From contig NZ_BBJX01000021.1 of assembly GCF_000739995.1 (NCBI RefSeq), forward strand, positions 1 through 40,568: a DNA stretch of 40,568 bases, written 5' to 3'. The notes beneath the pieces were generated by a model that was given only the letters and a program-made list of their open reading frames with translations, did not search any database and had not been told where the DNA came from. Made by a program: the position numbers and the translations under genes. This DNA comes from Comamonas granuli NBRC 101663. GTDB taxonomy: Bacteria > Pseudomonadota > Gammaproteobacteria > Burkholderiales > Burkholderiaceae_C. Positions 34,705 to 40,568 of this stretch are shown here, piece after piece (the stretch's first letter is position 1; the number at the start of each line of letters is the position of its first letter).

Positions 34705-35739
34705 TCAGGCCGCGAACTTCTGGGTGTAGACCACCAGCTCGTGCAGCTTGGCCAGGGCCGCACCGCTGGCCAGGGCCTGCTGCGCGCGGCGCAGGCCGTC
34801 CTCCAGCGAGCCGGCCACGTTGGCCGCATACAGGGCGGCGCCGGCGTTCAGGCAGACGATGTCGCGCGCCGGGCCTTCCTCGCCCTGCAGCACTTTCAAG
34901 AGCATGGCCTTGGATTCTTCGGGGTTGTCCACGCGCAGCGCGCGCGTGCCCGCCATGCGCAGGCCGAAGTCCTCGGGGTGGATCTCGTACTCGCGCACCA
35001 CGCCGTCCTTGAGTTCGCCCACCAGCGTGCCGGCGCCCAGGCTGATCTCGTCCAGACCGTCACGGCCGTAGACCACCAGCGCGTGCTCGGCGCCCAGGCG
35101 CTGCAGGGCGCGCACCTGGATGCCCACCAGGTCCTCGTGGAACACGCCCATGAGGATGTTGGGCGCGCCGGCCGGGTTGGTCAGCGGCCCCAGGATGTTG
35201 AAGATGGTGCGCACGCCCAGCTCCTTGCGCACCGGCGCCACGTTCTTCATGGCGGGGTGGTGGTTGGGCGCGAACATGAAGCCTATGCCCACGTCGCGGA
35301 TGCAGTCGGCGATCTGCGCGGGCTGCAGCATGATGTTCACGCCCAGCGCCTCCATGGCGTCGGCGCTGCCGCTCTTGCTGCTGACGCTGCGCCCGCCGTG
35401 CTTGCTGACCTTGCCGCCCGCGGCGGCGATCACGAAGGTGGCGCAGGTGGAGATGTTGAAGGTGCCCGCGCCGTCGCCGCCCGTGCCCACGATGTCCACG
35501 AGGTGCGTGGCATCCTGCACGTGCACCTTGTGCGAGAACTCGCGCATCACCTGCGCGGCGGCGGTGATCTCGCCGATGGTCTCCTTCTTCACGCGCAGGC
35601 CGGTGACGATGGCCGCGGTCATGACGGGCGAGAGCTCGCCGCCCATGATCATGCGCATGAGGTGCAGCATCTCGTCGTGGAAGATCTCGCGGTGCTCGAT
35701 GGTGCGCTGCAGCGCTTCCTGGGGGGTGATGGGGGTCAT
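34705..35739 (-). CDS. trpD: Anthranilate phosphoribosyltransferase
   Basis: A 344-residue enzyme joining anthranilate to PRPP. Motifs: [33 protein letters not shown] (the PRPP-binding GTGGD loop, about 78-95), [44 protein letters not shown] and [12 protein letters not shown]. Start ATG 35739 ([10 protein letters not shown]) has AAGGT upstream; a longer start at 35754 is possible. A large hairpin repeat lies between trpG and this gene. Confidence 0.96.
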   Translation of the reverse strand: MTPITPQEALQRTIEHREIFHDEMLHLMRMIMGGELSPVMTAAIVTGLRVKKETIGEITAAAQVMREFSHKVHVQDATHLVDIVGTGGDGAGTFNISTCATFVIAAAGGKVSKHGGRSVSSKSGSADAMEALGVNIMLQPAQIADCIRDVGIGFMFAPNHHPAMKNVAPVRKELGVRTIFNILGPLTNPAGAPNILMGVFHEDLVGIQVRALQRLGAEHALVVYGRDGLDEISLGAGTLVGELKDGVVREYEIHPEDFGLRMAGTRALRVDNPEESKAMLLKVLQGEEGPARDIVCLNAGAALYAANVAGSLEDGLRRAQQALASGAALAKLHELVVYTQKFAA

Positions 35740-35758
35740 GGAGATACCTTGCAATGGG

Positions 35759-35838
35759 ATAGCTGCTGGCGCTTGCTCTGCAACGGTTTCAGCCTGTTTT
35801 TATGCTGAAACGCTGATGGAGCAAGCGCTGGCAGCTAT
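35759..35838 (+). repeat. Stop-associated repeat, copy 7: two inverted arms forming a long hairpin between trpG and trpD
   Basis: ATAGCTGCTGGCGCTTGCTC (35759-35778) pairs with GAGCAAGCGCTGGCAGCTAT (35819-35838) with two mismatched positions out of 20, and an inner perfect stem GTTTCAGC (35786-35793) / GCTGAAAC (35804-35811) with a T-rich loop lies between. The right arm runs into the trpG stop codon, and the last trpG codons (GAT CAA AAA TAA) match the repeat's AT-rich tail. In trpGDC mRNA this would be a strong stem-loop. Confidence 0.75.
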
Positions 35839-36407
35839 TATTTTTGATCGAGGAAGTTCTTGAGCATGGCGTGGCCGTGCTCGGTGAGAATGCTCTCCGG
35901 GTGGAACTGCACGCCCTCGATGGGCAGCTCGCGGTGGCGCACGCCCATGATCTCGCCATCGTCCGTCCAGGCCGTCACCTCCAGCACTGCGGGGCAGCTC
36001 GCGCGCTCGATGGCCAGCGAGTGGTAGCGGTTCACGGTGAACTGCCGCGGCAGGCCCGCGAACACGCCGGTCTGTGTGGTGGTGATCAGGCTGGTCTTGC
36101 CGTGCATGAGCTGCTGCGCCCGCACGATGCGCCCGCCGTAGGCCGCGCCGATGCTCTGGTGGCCCAGGCACACGCCCAGGATGGGGAGCCTGCCGGCAAA
36201 GTGCTGGATCGCCGCCACCGAGATGCCGGCTTCCAGCGGCGAGCACGGGCCGGGCGAGATCACCAGGCGCTCGGGCGCGCGCGCGGCGATGCCCTCCAGC
36301 GTGATCTCGTCGTTGCGGAACACCTCGACCTCGGCACCCAGCTCGCCGAAGTACTGCACGATGTTGTAGGTGAAGCTGTCGTAGTTGTCGATCATCAAGA
36401 GCTTCAT
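35838..36407 (-). CDS. trpG: Anthranilate synthase component II (glutamine amidotransferase)
   Basis: A 189-residue class-I amidotransferase that supplies ammonia to TrpE. Start [20 protein letters not shown]; catalytic cysteine in [11 protein letters not shown] (about 75-85), oxyanion SPGPCSP, and the His/Glu pair in VQFHPESIL (near 168-176). It may also serve para-aminobenzoate synthesis, as TrpG does in some bacteria. The ATG overlaps the chorismate mutase stop by four bases, and the 3' end is formed by a repeat element. Confidence 0.96.
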   Translation of the reverse strand: MKLLMIDNYDSFTYNIVQYFGELGAEVEVFRNDEITLEGIAARAPERLVISPGPCSPLEAGISVAAIQHFAGRLPILGVCLGHQSIGAAYGGRIVRAQQLMHGKTSLITTTQTGVFAGLPRQFTVNRYHSLAIERASCPAVLEVTAWTDDGEIMGVRHRELPIEGVQFHPESILTEHGHAMLKNFLDQK

Positions 36408-36745
36408 GGCTCGCTCCCGTCCGAAACAGTGGCCGTGGCGCGCAGGCGCGCGAACTCGCGGTGCTCGAAGGCGATGTAGGCCTCCATCATGCTGCGGTAG
36501 ATGGCTTCGATGACGTCCGGCTCGCCGCCTTCGCGTTCGGCGCGCGCACGCACGCGCGCCACGATGGCCTCGATGCGCTCCTCGTCGCGCACCTGGGAGG
36601 CCGCCTGCTTGATGCGCGCGGCCTGCGTCATGTAGCCGCCGCGCGTGACCAGCAGGGGCACGAGCACGTCGTCCAGCGCGTCGATGCGGCGGCGCACGTC
36701 CTCCATGGTGGCGCAATGCTGGGTGTGTTCAATGGCGCGGCTCAT
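36404..36745 (-). CDS. Chorismate mutase (AroQ type)
   Basis: A 113-residue all-helical AroQ-class protein: [20 protein letters not shown] (about 14-33), then [29 protein letters not shown] and [18 protein letters not shown]. The conserved arginines and lysine that hold chorismate appear at R19 or R20 in helix 1 and K48 in ARIKQA. It turns chorismate into prephenate, the branch to Phe and Tyr, competing with TrpE. It overlaps trpE (ATGA at 36742-36745) and trpG (ATGA at 36404-36407), so its translation is tied to theirs. No signal peptide. Confidence 0.88.
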   Translation of the reverse strand: MSRAIEHTQHCATMEDVRRRIDALDDVLVPLLVTRGGYMTQAARIKQAASQVRDEERIEAIVARVRARAEREGGEPDVIEAIYRSMMEAYIAFEHREFARLRATATVSDGSEP

Positions 36746-38241
36746 TCCAGTCCTTCCTCCACCAGTTCGGCCGCGCGCAGCAGGGCGCGGGCCTTGTGTT
36801 CGGTCTCGCGCCACTCCATCTCGGGCACGGAATCGGCCACCACCCCGGCGGCGGCCTGCACGTAGAGCATGCCGTCCTTGATGATGCCCGTGCGGATGGC
36901 GATGGCCACGTCCATGTCGCCCGCATAGCTCAGGTAGCCGCAGGCGCCGCCGTACAGGCCGCGCTTGGTCGGCTCGAGCCGGTCGATGAGCTCCATGGCG
37001 TGCACCTTGGGCGCGCCCGTGAGTGTGCCCGCCGGGAAGGTGGCCTTGAGCACGTCCATGCTGGTCATGCCGTCCTGCAGGATGCCCTCGACGTTGCTCA
37101 CGATGTGCATCACGTGGCTGTAGCGCTCGACGACGAAGGCCTCGGTCACCTTCACGCTGCCCGTCTTGGCGATGCGGCCGATGTCGTTGCGCGCCAGGTC
37201 GATGAGCATCACGTGCTCGGCGCGCTCCTTGGGGTCGTTCACCAGCTCCTGCTCGGCCGCCTTGTCCTTCTCGGGCGTGGCGCCGCGCGGCCGCGTGCCC
37301 GCCAGCGGGCGGATGGTGATCTTCTGCCCCTGCTCCGTGTGCTCCTGACGCACCAGGATCTCGGGGCTGGCGCCCACCACCTGGAAGTCGCCGAAGTGGT
37401 AGTAGTACATGTAGGGCGAGGGGTTGAGCGAGCGCAGCGCGCGGTACAGCGACAGCGGGCTCTCGGTATAGCGCTTGTGGATGCGCTGGCCCACCTGCAC
37501 CTGCATGAAGTCGCCCGCGGCGATCAGCTCCTTGGCCTGCTCCACGGCGGCCAGGTAATCCTGCTTGGCGAAGCTGCGCTGCGCCGGGTGGTGCTCGCTG
37601 GGCTTGACCACGGGCGCGCTCACCGAGTACCTGAGCTGGTCCTTGAGCGCACGCAGGCGCTTCTTGCCGCGCGCATAGGCCTCGGGCTCGGCCGGGTTGG
37701 CGTAGACGATGAGGTAGAGCTTGCCCGAGAGGTTGTCGATGACCGCCAGCTCCTCGCACTGCAGCAGCAGGATGTCGGGGCAGCCCAGGGTGTCGGGCGG
37801 GCAGGTGGCTTCGAGCTTCTTCTCGATGTAGCGCACCGCGTCGTAGCCGAAATAGCCCGCCAGGCCGCCGCAAAAGCGCGGCAGGCCCGGGCGCAGCGCC
37901 ACCTGGAAGCGCTTCTGGTAGGCAGCAATGAAGTCCAGCGGGTTGCCCGCGTGCGACTCCACCACCTGGCCGTCGGTCACGACCTCGGTGCGCGCGGCGC
38001 TGCCAAAGCCGCTGGCGCGCAGCAGGGTGCGCGCCGGCAGGCCGATGAAGCTGTAGCGCCCGAAGCGCTCGCCGCCCACGACGGATTCGAGCAGAAAGCT
38101 GTTGCGCCCGTCGCCCTGGGCATGGGCGAGCTTGAGGTACAGCGACAGCGGGGTTTCGAGGTCGGCAAAGGCCTCGGCGATGAGCGGAATGCGGTTATAG
38201 CCTTCGCGCGCCAGGCTCTGGAATTCGAGTTCGGTGATCAC
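36742..38241 (-). CDS. trpE: Anthranilate synthase component I
   Basis: A 499-residue enzyme turning chorismate into anthranilate with TrpG. The tryptophan-feedback site is visible as FLLESVVGGERFGRYSF (about 43-59, LLES motif). Catalytic blocks: VQVGQRIHKRY, PSPYMYYYHFGDFQVVGASPE, RPLAGTRPRGATPE, MLIDLARNDIGRIA, FPAGTLTGAPKVHAMELID and GLYGGACGYL. I chose GTG 38241 (V-I-T-E-L-E-F), which matches family length; GGGAG lies ten bases upstream, inside a small hairpin. Adding upstream codons to an ATG at 38298 would extend into the leader region. First structural gene of the operon. Confidence 0.95.
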   Translation of the reverse strand: MITELEFQSLAREGYNRIPLIAEAFADLETPLSLYLKLAHAQGDGRNSFLLESVVGGERFGRYSFIGLPARTLLRASGFGSAARTEVVTDGQVVESHAGNPLDFIAAYQKRFQVALRPGLPRFCGGLAGYFGYDAVRYIEKKLEATCPPDTLGCPDILLLQCEELAVIDNLSGKLYLIVYANPAEPEAYARGKKRLRALKDQLRYSVSAPVVKPSEHHPAQRSFAKQDYLAAVEQAKELIAAGDFMQVQVGQRIHKRYTESPLSLYRALRSLNPSPYMYYYHFGDFQVVGASPEILVRQEHTEQGQKITIRPLAGTRPRGATPEKDKAAEQELVNDPKERAEHVMLIDLARNDIGRIAKTGSVKVTEAFVVERYSHVMHIVSNVEGILQDGMTSMDVLKATFPAGTLTGAPKVHAMELIDRLEPTKRGLYGGACGYLSYAGDMDVAIAIRTGIIKDGMLYVQAAAGVVADSVPEMEWRETEHKARALLRAAELVEEGLE

Positions 38242-38251
38242 GGGGGGAGGA

Positions 38252-38266
38252 CTCCCTGCTGGGGAG
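38252..38266 (-). promoter_or_regulatory. Hairpin that sequesters the trpE Shine-Dalgarno
   Basis: On the transcript CTCCC-CAGCA-GGGAG forms a 5-bp stem; GGGAG is the best Shine-Dalgarno for the GTG at 38241. Pairing would lower trpE translation unless opened. Upstream, GCGGTGC and GCACCGC can also pair (38268-38306 region). Confidence 0.45.
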
Positions 38267-38360
38267 CGGTGCACCGCCGCAAGGGAACAAGGGCGCACCG
38301 CAGTTCATGGGGCAGGCCCGCCAGGGGCCAGGGGCGCACGCCGGGGTGTCCCGCGTGCTG

Positions 38361-38444
38361 TCAGCGATTCAGGCAGGCAGGCTTGCGCCAGGGCCAGGCT
38401 CCCCGGTCGCTGCGACCTGTGATGCACACGCGGTGGATGAACAT
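38361..38444 (-). CDS. trpL: Predicted trp operon leader peptide, 27 residues
   Basis: A short frame, ATG 38444 to TGA 38361, encodes MFIHRVCITGRSDRGAWPWR followed by KPACLNR. Two tryptophan codons (TGG CCC TGG, residues 17 and 19) stand near the end in a 27-residue peptide, the layout of a ribosome-mediated attenuator. It lies 120 bp before trpE. Right after the stop a hairpin forms (GCACGC-GGG...CCC-GCGTGC, 38336-38358), and the Trp-codon segment GGCGCA (38384-38389) can pair instead with TGCGCC (38333-38338), which overlaps that hairpin's base, so the two are mutually exclusive. No U-run follows, so the downstream mechanism is unclear. The AUG coincides with the expected +1, hence leaderless. 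Confidence 0.6.
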   Translation of the reverse strand: MFIHRVCITGRSDRGAWPWRKPACLNR

Positions 38445-38450
38445 GGGCGC

Positions 38451-38459
38451 AGTGTAGCA
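38451..38459 (-). promoter_or_regulatory. Extended -10 promoter of the trp operon
   Basis: On the minus strand TGCTACACT matches the extended -10 (TGn then TACACT, four of six with both key A/T positions). Six bases follow before the A of the trpL ATG, exactly where transcription should start. The -35 region (CTGCTG at 17-bp spacing) is poor, as is common with extended -10 promoters. Confidence 0.5.
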
Positions 38460-38555
38460 AATGCGCCCGGCCGCAGCAGCGCCGGCGCGGCCGTTCCCCC
38501 TGGGAAACCCTGATGCGCCTGCCGCCGCAAGCCGGCACAATTGGTTGCAGAAAGT

Positions 38556-38567
38556 GCACGATCGTGC
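38556..38567. promoter_or_regulatory. 12-bp perfect palindrome upstream of the chalcone-isomerase-like gene
   Basis: GCACGATCGTGC is centred 25 bp before the ATG at 38587, in the divergent trp/chalcone-isomerase gap (38445-38586). It could be an operator or a small hairpin. The rest of the gap, apart from the trp promoter, shows nothing I can name. Confidence 0.35.
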
Positions 38568-38586
38568 TTTTATTGTGAGGTTCCCT

Positions 38587-39168
38587 ATGCGCAAGGTACT
38601 ACCCCTTCTTTCCCTGGTTGCAGCCCTGTGCTGGACGGGCGCAGCGCACGCGGCCGTAGAGATTGCCGGCGTCAAGGTGGAGGACACCATCACCGTCGGC
38701 GGGACCAAGCTCCAGCTCAATGGCGCGGGCATCCGCTACAAGGGCCCGTTCAAGGTCTACGTGGGCGACCTCTACACCACGCGCCCGGTCAAGTCGCTCG
38801 ACGAACTGATCGCCGCCCCCGGGCCCAAGCGCCTGAGCATGACCTTCGTGCGCGAAATCAATTCCGGGGAGTTCGGCAAGCTGCTCACGCGCGGCATCGA
38901 GGACAACGTCAGCCGCCAGGAGCTCTCCAAGATCATCCCGGGCATGATCAAGATGGGCGACATCTTCGCCGCCAACAAGGCCTTCGCGCCGGGCGACGTC
39001 TGCGCCCTCGAATGGGACCCGGCCAAGGGCCTGAGCATCTGGGCCAAGGGCAAGCTGCAGTCCGAGCCCTTCCAGGATCCGGCCTTCTTCCGCGCGCTGA
39101 TGTCCATCTGGTTCGGCCAGAGCCCGGCCGACTGGAAGCTCAAGGAAGAGCTGCTGGGCATCAAGTAG
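38587..39168 (+). CDS. Secreted chalcone-isomerase-like protein
   Basis: A 193-residue protein with a clear signal peptide (MRKVLPLLSLVAALCWTGAA, cleavage after AHA at 22) and the bacterial chalcone-isomerase-like fold: VEIAGVKVEDTITVGGTKLQ, LNGAGIRYKGPFKVYVGDLY, KRLSMTFVREINSGEFGK, and a C-terminal FFRALMSIWFGQSPADWKLK. Bacterial members are not known to isomerise chalcones; fatty-acid or lipid binding has been suggested for fold relatives. Expected in the periplasm. GAGG lies six bases before the ATG. The gene stands alone, divergent from trp and closed by a strong terminator. Confidence 0.85.
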   Translation: MRKVLPLLSLVAALCWTGAAHAAVEIAGVKVEDTITVGGTKLQLNGAGIRYKGPFKVYVGDLYTTRPVKSLDELIAAPGPKRLSMTFVREINSGEFGKLLTRGIEDNVSRQELSKIIPGMIKMGDIFAANKAFAPGDVCALEWDPAKGLSIWAKGKLQSEPFQDPAFFRALMSIWFGQSPADWKLKEELLGIK

Positions 39169-39200
39169 CAGGCCCATGGAACGCAGTGCATCCGCCTCTG

Positions 39201-39229
39201 AAAACCTGTCCTCGGGGCAGGTTTTTTTT
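39201..39229 (+). terminator. Rho-independent terminator
   Basis: AAAACCTGTCC-TCG-GGGCAGGTTTT forms an 11-bp stem (one G-U pair) with a triloop, followed by a run of T to 39229. It ends the transcript of the chalcone-isomerase-like gene 32 bp after its stop. Confidence 0.92.
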
Positions 39230-39237
39230 GCGCTGGC

Positions 39238-39261
39238 GCGCTGTCGCCTGGCCGACAGCGC
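39238..39261. repeat. Second hairpin, upstream of the chemoreceptor gene
   Basis: GCGCTGTCG-CCTGGC-CGACAGCGC is a perfect 9-bp stem with a 6-nt loop, 9 bp beyond the terminator. No T-run, so it is either a back-up stop or part of the next gene's leader. The 39230-39371 gap holds no gene, and no sigma-28 promoter (TAAA-N15-GCCGATAA) was found. Confidence 0.45.
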
Positions 39262-39371
39262 CCCGCCGCGTTCAGGCATAGCCTTGCTGCTGCACCGGGC
39301 GCTGGGGCGGCTGCCGCCCAGGGCATAGGCATCTGCGCATTCCTCCATCGCTTCGCAAGGTACTGATCCAC

Positions 39372-40568
39372 ATGAATATCAACAAGCTCCGCGTCGGACT
39401 CCGCCTGGGCCTGGGCTTTGGCGTCATCCTCCTCATCACGGCCGTGCTCGCGCTCTCGGGCATCTGGCGCATCGGCGCGCTCAAGGAGGCGGGCGAGCGT
39501 GTCGCCACGCGCGAGATCGAGAAACGCTCCCTGGTGGAGGACTGGGCCGCCGACGTGCGCCTGAACTGGGTGCGCACCGAGGCCTTCCTCAAGGCCATCG
39601 ACACGGCCTACATGGAAAAGCTCACGGCCGACTCCCAGGCCACGGCCGCCGCCAGCGAGGGCAAGGTCCAGCGCATCGAAACCCTGGTGCAGGACAGCCA
39701 GGGCAAGGCGCTGCTGGCCGCCATCACCGCCACGCGCGATGCCTACCAGACCAAGCTCGCCGAAATCCGTGAACTGCACCGCAACGGCGAGCCCGCCGTG
39801 CCCACCCTGGTGGACGAGCAGTTGCGCCCGCTGGCCGACAAGTACCTGCAGGCCCTCGATGCGCTGCGCACCTACATGGCCACGCAATTGACCGCGGGCC
39901 AGCAGGACAGCGTGGCCATGGCCGAGGCCAGCCAGGTGCTGCTGGGCGTCGGTGCCTGCGTGGCCCTGGCGCTGGGCGCCCTCATGGCCTGGATGGTGAC
40001 GCGCTCCATCGTCGCGCCGCTGCGCCAGGGCATCCAGGCGGCCGAGAAGATCGCGGGCGGCGACCTCACCCAGCCGCTGGAGACCACGGCGCGCGACGAG
40101 ACCGGCCAGTTGCTGCAGGCGCTGGCCGACATGCAGTCGCGGCTGGCCGCCATCGTGAGCGAAGTGCGCCACAGCGCCGAAGGCGTGGCCACGGCCAGCG
40201 CCGAGATCGCCCAGGGCAACCACGACCTCTCGGCGCGCACCGAGCAGCAGGCCAGCGCGCTGCAGCAGACCTCGGCCTCCATGGAGCAGCTCGGCTCCAC
40301 CGTGCGCCAGAACGCCGACAACGCGCGCCAGGCCAACCAGCTCGCCGTGAACGCCTCCAGCGTGGCGCAGCAGGGCGGCGAGGTGGTGGGCCAGGTGGTC
40401 GAGACCATGAAGGGCATCAGCAACGCCAGCAGCAAGATCGCCGACATCATCGGCGTGATCGACGGCATTGCCTTCCAGACCAACATCCTGGCGCTCAACG
40501 CCGCCGTGGAGGCGGCGCGCGCGGGCGAGCAGGGCCGGGGCTTTGCCGTGGTGGCCAGCGAGGTGCGC
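39372..40568 (+). CDS. Methyl-accepting chemotaxis protein, truncated by the window edge
   Basis: 399 residues are visible, open at the right edge. TM1 is about 11-32, a four-helix-bundle-type periplasmic sensor 33-188, TM2 189-209, HAMP 211-263 ([37 protein letters not shown]), then the coiled-coil signalling domain with the adaptation region [20 protein letters not shown] (288-307, likely methylation helix) and the receptor tip [20 protein letters not shown] (364-383) that binds CheA and CheW. The sequence type is that of Tar/Tsr-like receptors of Comamonadaceae. ATG 39372 ([10 protein letters not shown]) has AAGG 11 bases upstream. Ligand unknown. Confidence 0.93.
   Translation, partial: MNINKLRVGLRLGLGFGVILLITAVLALSGIWRIGALKEAGERVATREIEKRSLVEDWAADVRLNWVRTEAFLKAIDTAYMEKLTADSQATAAASEGKVQRIETLVQDSQGKALLAAITATRDAYQTKLAEIRELHRNGEPAVPTLVDEQLRPLADKYLQALDALRTYMATQLTAGQQDSVAMAEASQVLLGVGACVALALGALMAWMVTRSIVAPLRQGIQAAEKIAGGDLTQPLETTARDETGQLLQALADMQSRLAAIVSEVRHSAEGVATASAEIAQGNHDLSARTEQQASALQQTSASMEQLGSTVRQNADNARQANQLAVNASSVAQQGGEVVGQVVETMKGISNASSKIADIIGVIDGIAFQTNILALNAAVEAARAGEQGRGFAVVASEVR

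Noticed and set aside
34511-34829. Other open frames overlapping the small membrane protein in the trp operon
   Set aside because: They are Arg/Pro-rich shadow frames of trpD; only the frame with a clear hydrophobic helix and fitted gaps was kept.
38242-38444. A classic Rho-independent attenuator before trpE
   Set aside because: GC-rich stems exist but none is followed by a run of U, so I did not call a terminator.
39230-39371. A sigma-28 flagellar promoter before the chemoreceptor
   Set aside because: Neither TAAA nor GCCGATAA with suitable spacing is present.

Overview
The window looks like chromosomal core DNA of a high-GC betaproteobacterium, most likely of the Comamonadaceae (Acidovorax or Alicycliphilus-like). 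The reasons are very high GC with strong GC3 bias, the gene families present (polyhydroxyalkanoic acid system protein, DUF1840, an aroQ gene inside the trp operon, many Liv-type ABC genes), and a short intergenic repeat containing AAGCGCTGGCAGCTAT that I associate with this family. No tRNA, rRNA, CRISPR array, transposase or prophage was seen. The assignment rests on recalled similarity, not on a search.

Layout. 1-5.9 kb: the start of a Pro/Ala-rich membrane-anchored protein running off the left edge, a fumarylacetoacetate-hydrolase-family gene, a molybdopterin oxidoreductase, and a divergent two-gene peptidase unit (M20 amidohydrolase plus DUF2817/M14). 5.9-9.2 kb: a storage-lipid neighbourhood with a DUF922 putative Zn protease overlapping a wax-ester synthase/diacylglycerol acyltransferase, a divergent acyl-CoA-binding protein, a 56-residue basic protein and a PHA-granule-type protein. 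9.3-14 kb: an MFS transporter-arsC-Lrp unit divergent from an EamA exporter, then a cyclopropane-fatty-acid-synthase-like methyltransferase overlapping a DUF1840 gene. 14.2-24.9 kb: an eight-gene minus-strand unit encoding a complete branched-chain-amino-acid-type (HAAT) ABC importer with two binding proteins and two CoA ligases, divergent from a Crp/Fnr regulator; two similar TTGTC-N8-GACA dyads lie in its two main control regions. 24.9-30.8 kb: RluF-like pseudouridine synthase, an alpha/beta hydrolase, a DHH phosphoesterase, htpG behind a good sigma-32-type promoter, and ung. 30.9-33.6 kb: a membrane diguanylate cyclase. 33.7-38.4 kb: a minus-strand trp operon, trpL(predicted)-trpE-aroQ-trpG-trpD-(60-residue membrane protein)-trpC. 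38.6-40.6 kb: a secreted chalcone-isomerase-like protein with a textbook terminator, then a methyl-accepting chemotaxis protein cut by the right edge.

The most interesting items are small. First, a predicted leaderless trp leader peptide (27 residues with Trp-Pro-Trp) whose AUG falls at the expected transcription start of an extended -10 promoter, followed by a hairpin that buries the trpE Shine-Dalgarno. Second, seven copies of one hairpin-forming repeat, all in the same orientation and all touching or lying close to a gene's 3' end, two of them supplying the last codons and stop. Third, the shared dyad in the ABC/CoA-ligase cluster, a candidate operator for the divergent Crp/Fnr protein. 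Fourth, the coupling of one importer with two different acyl-CoA-ligase types, one of which lacks the usual ATP-binding loop. I saw no wholly new multi-gene defence or mobile system.
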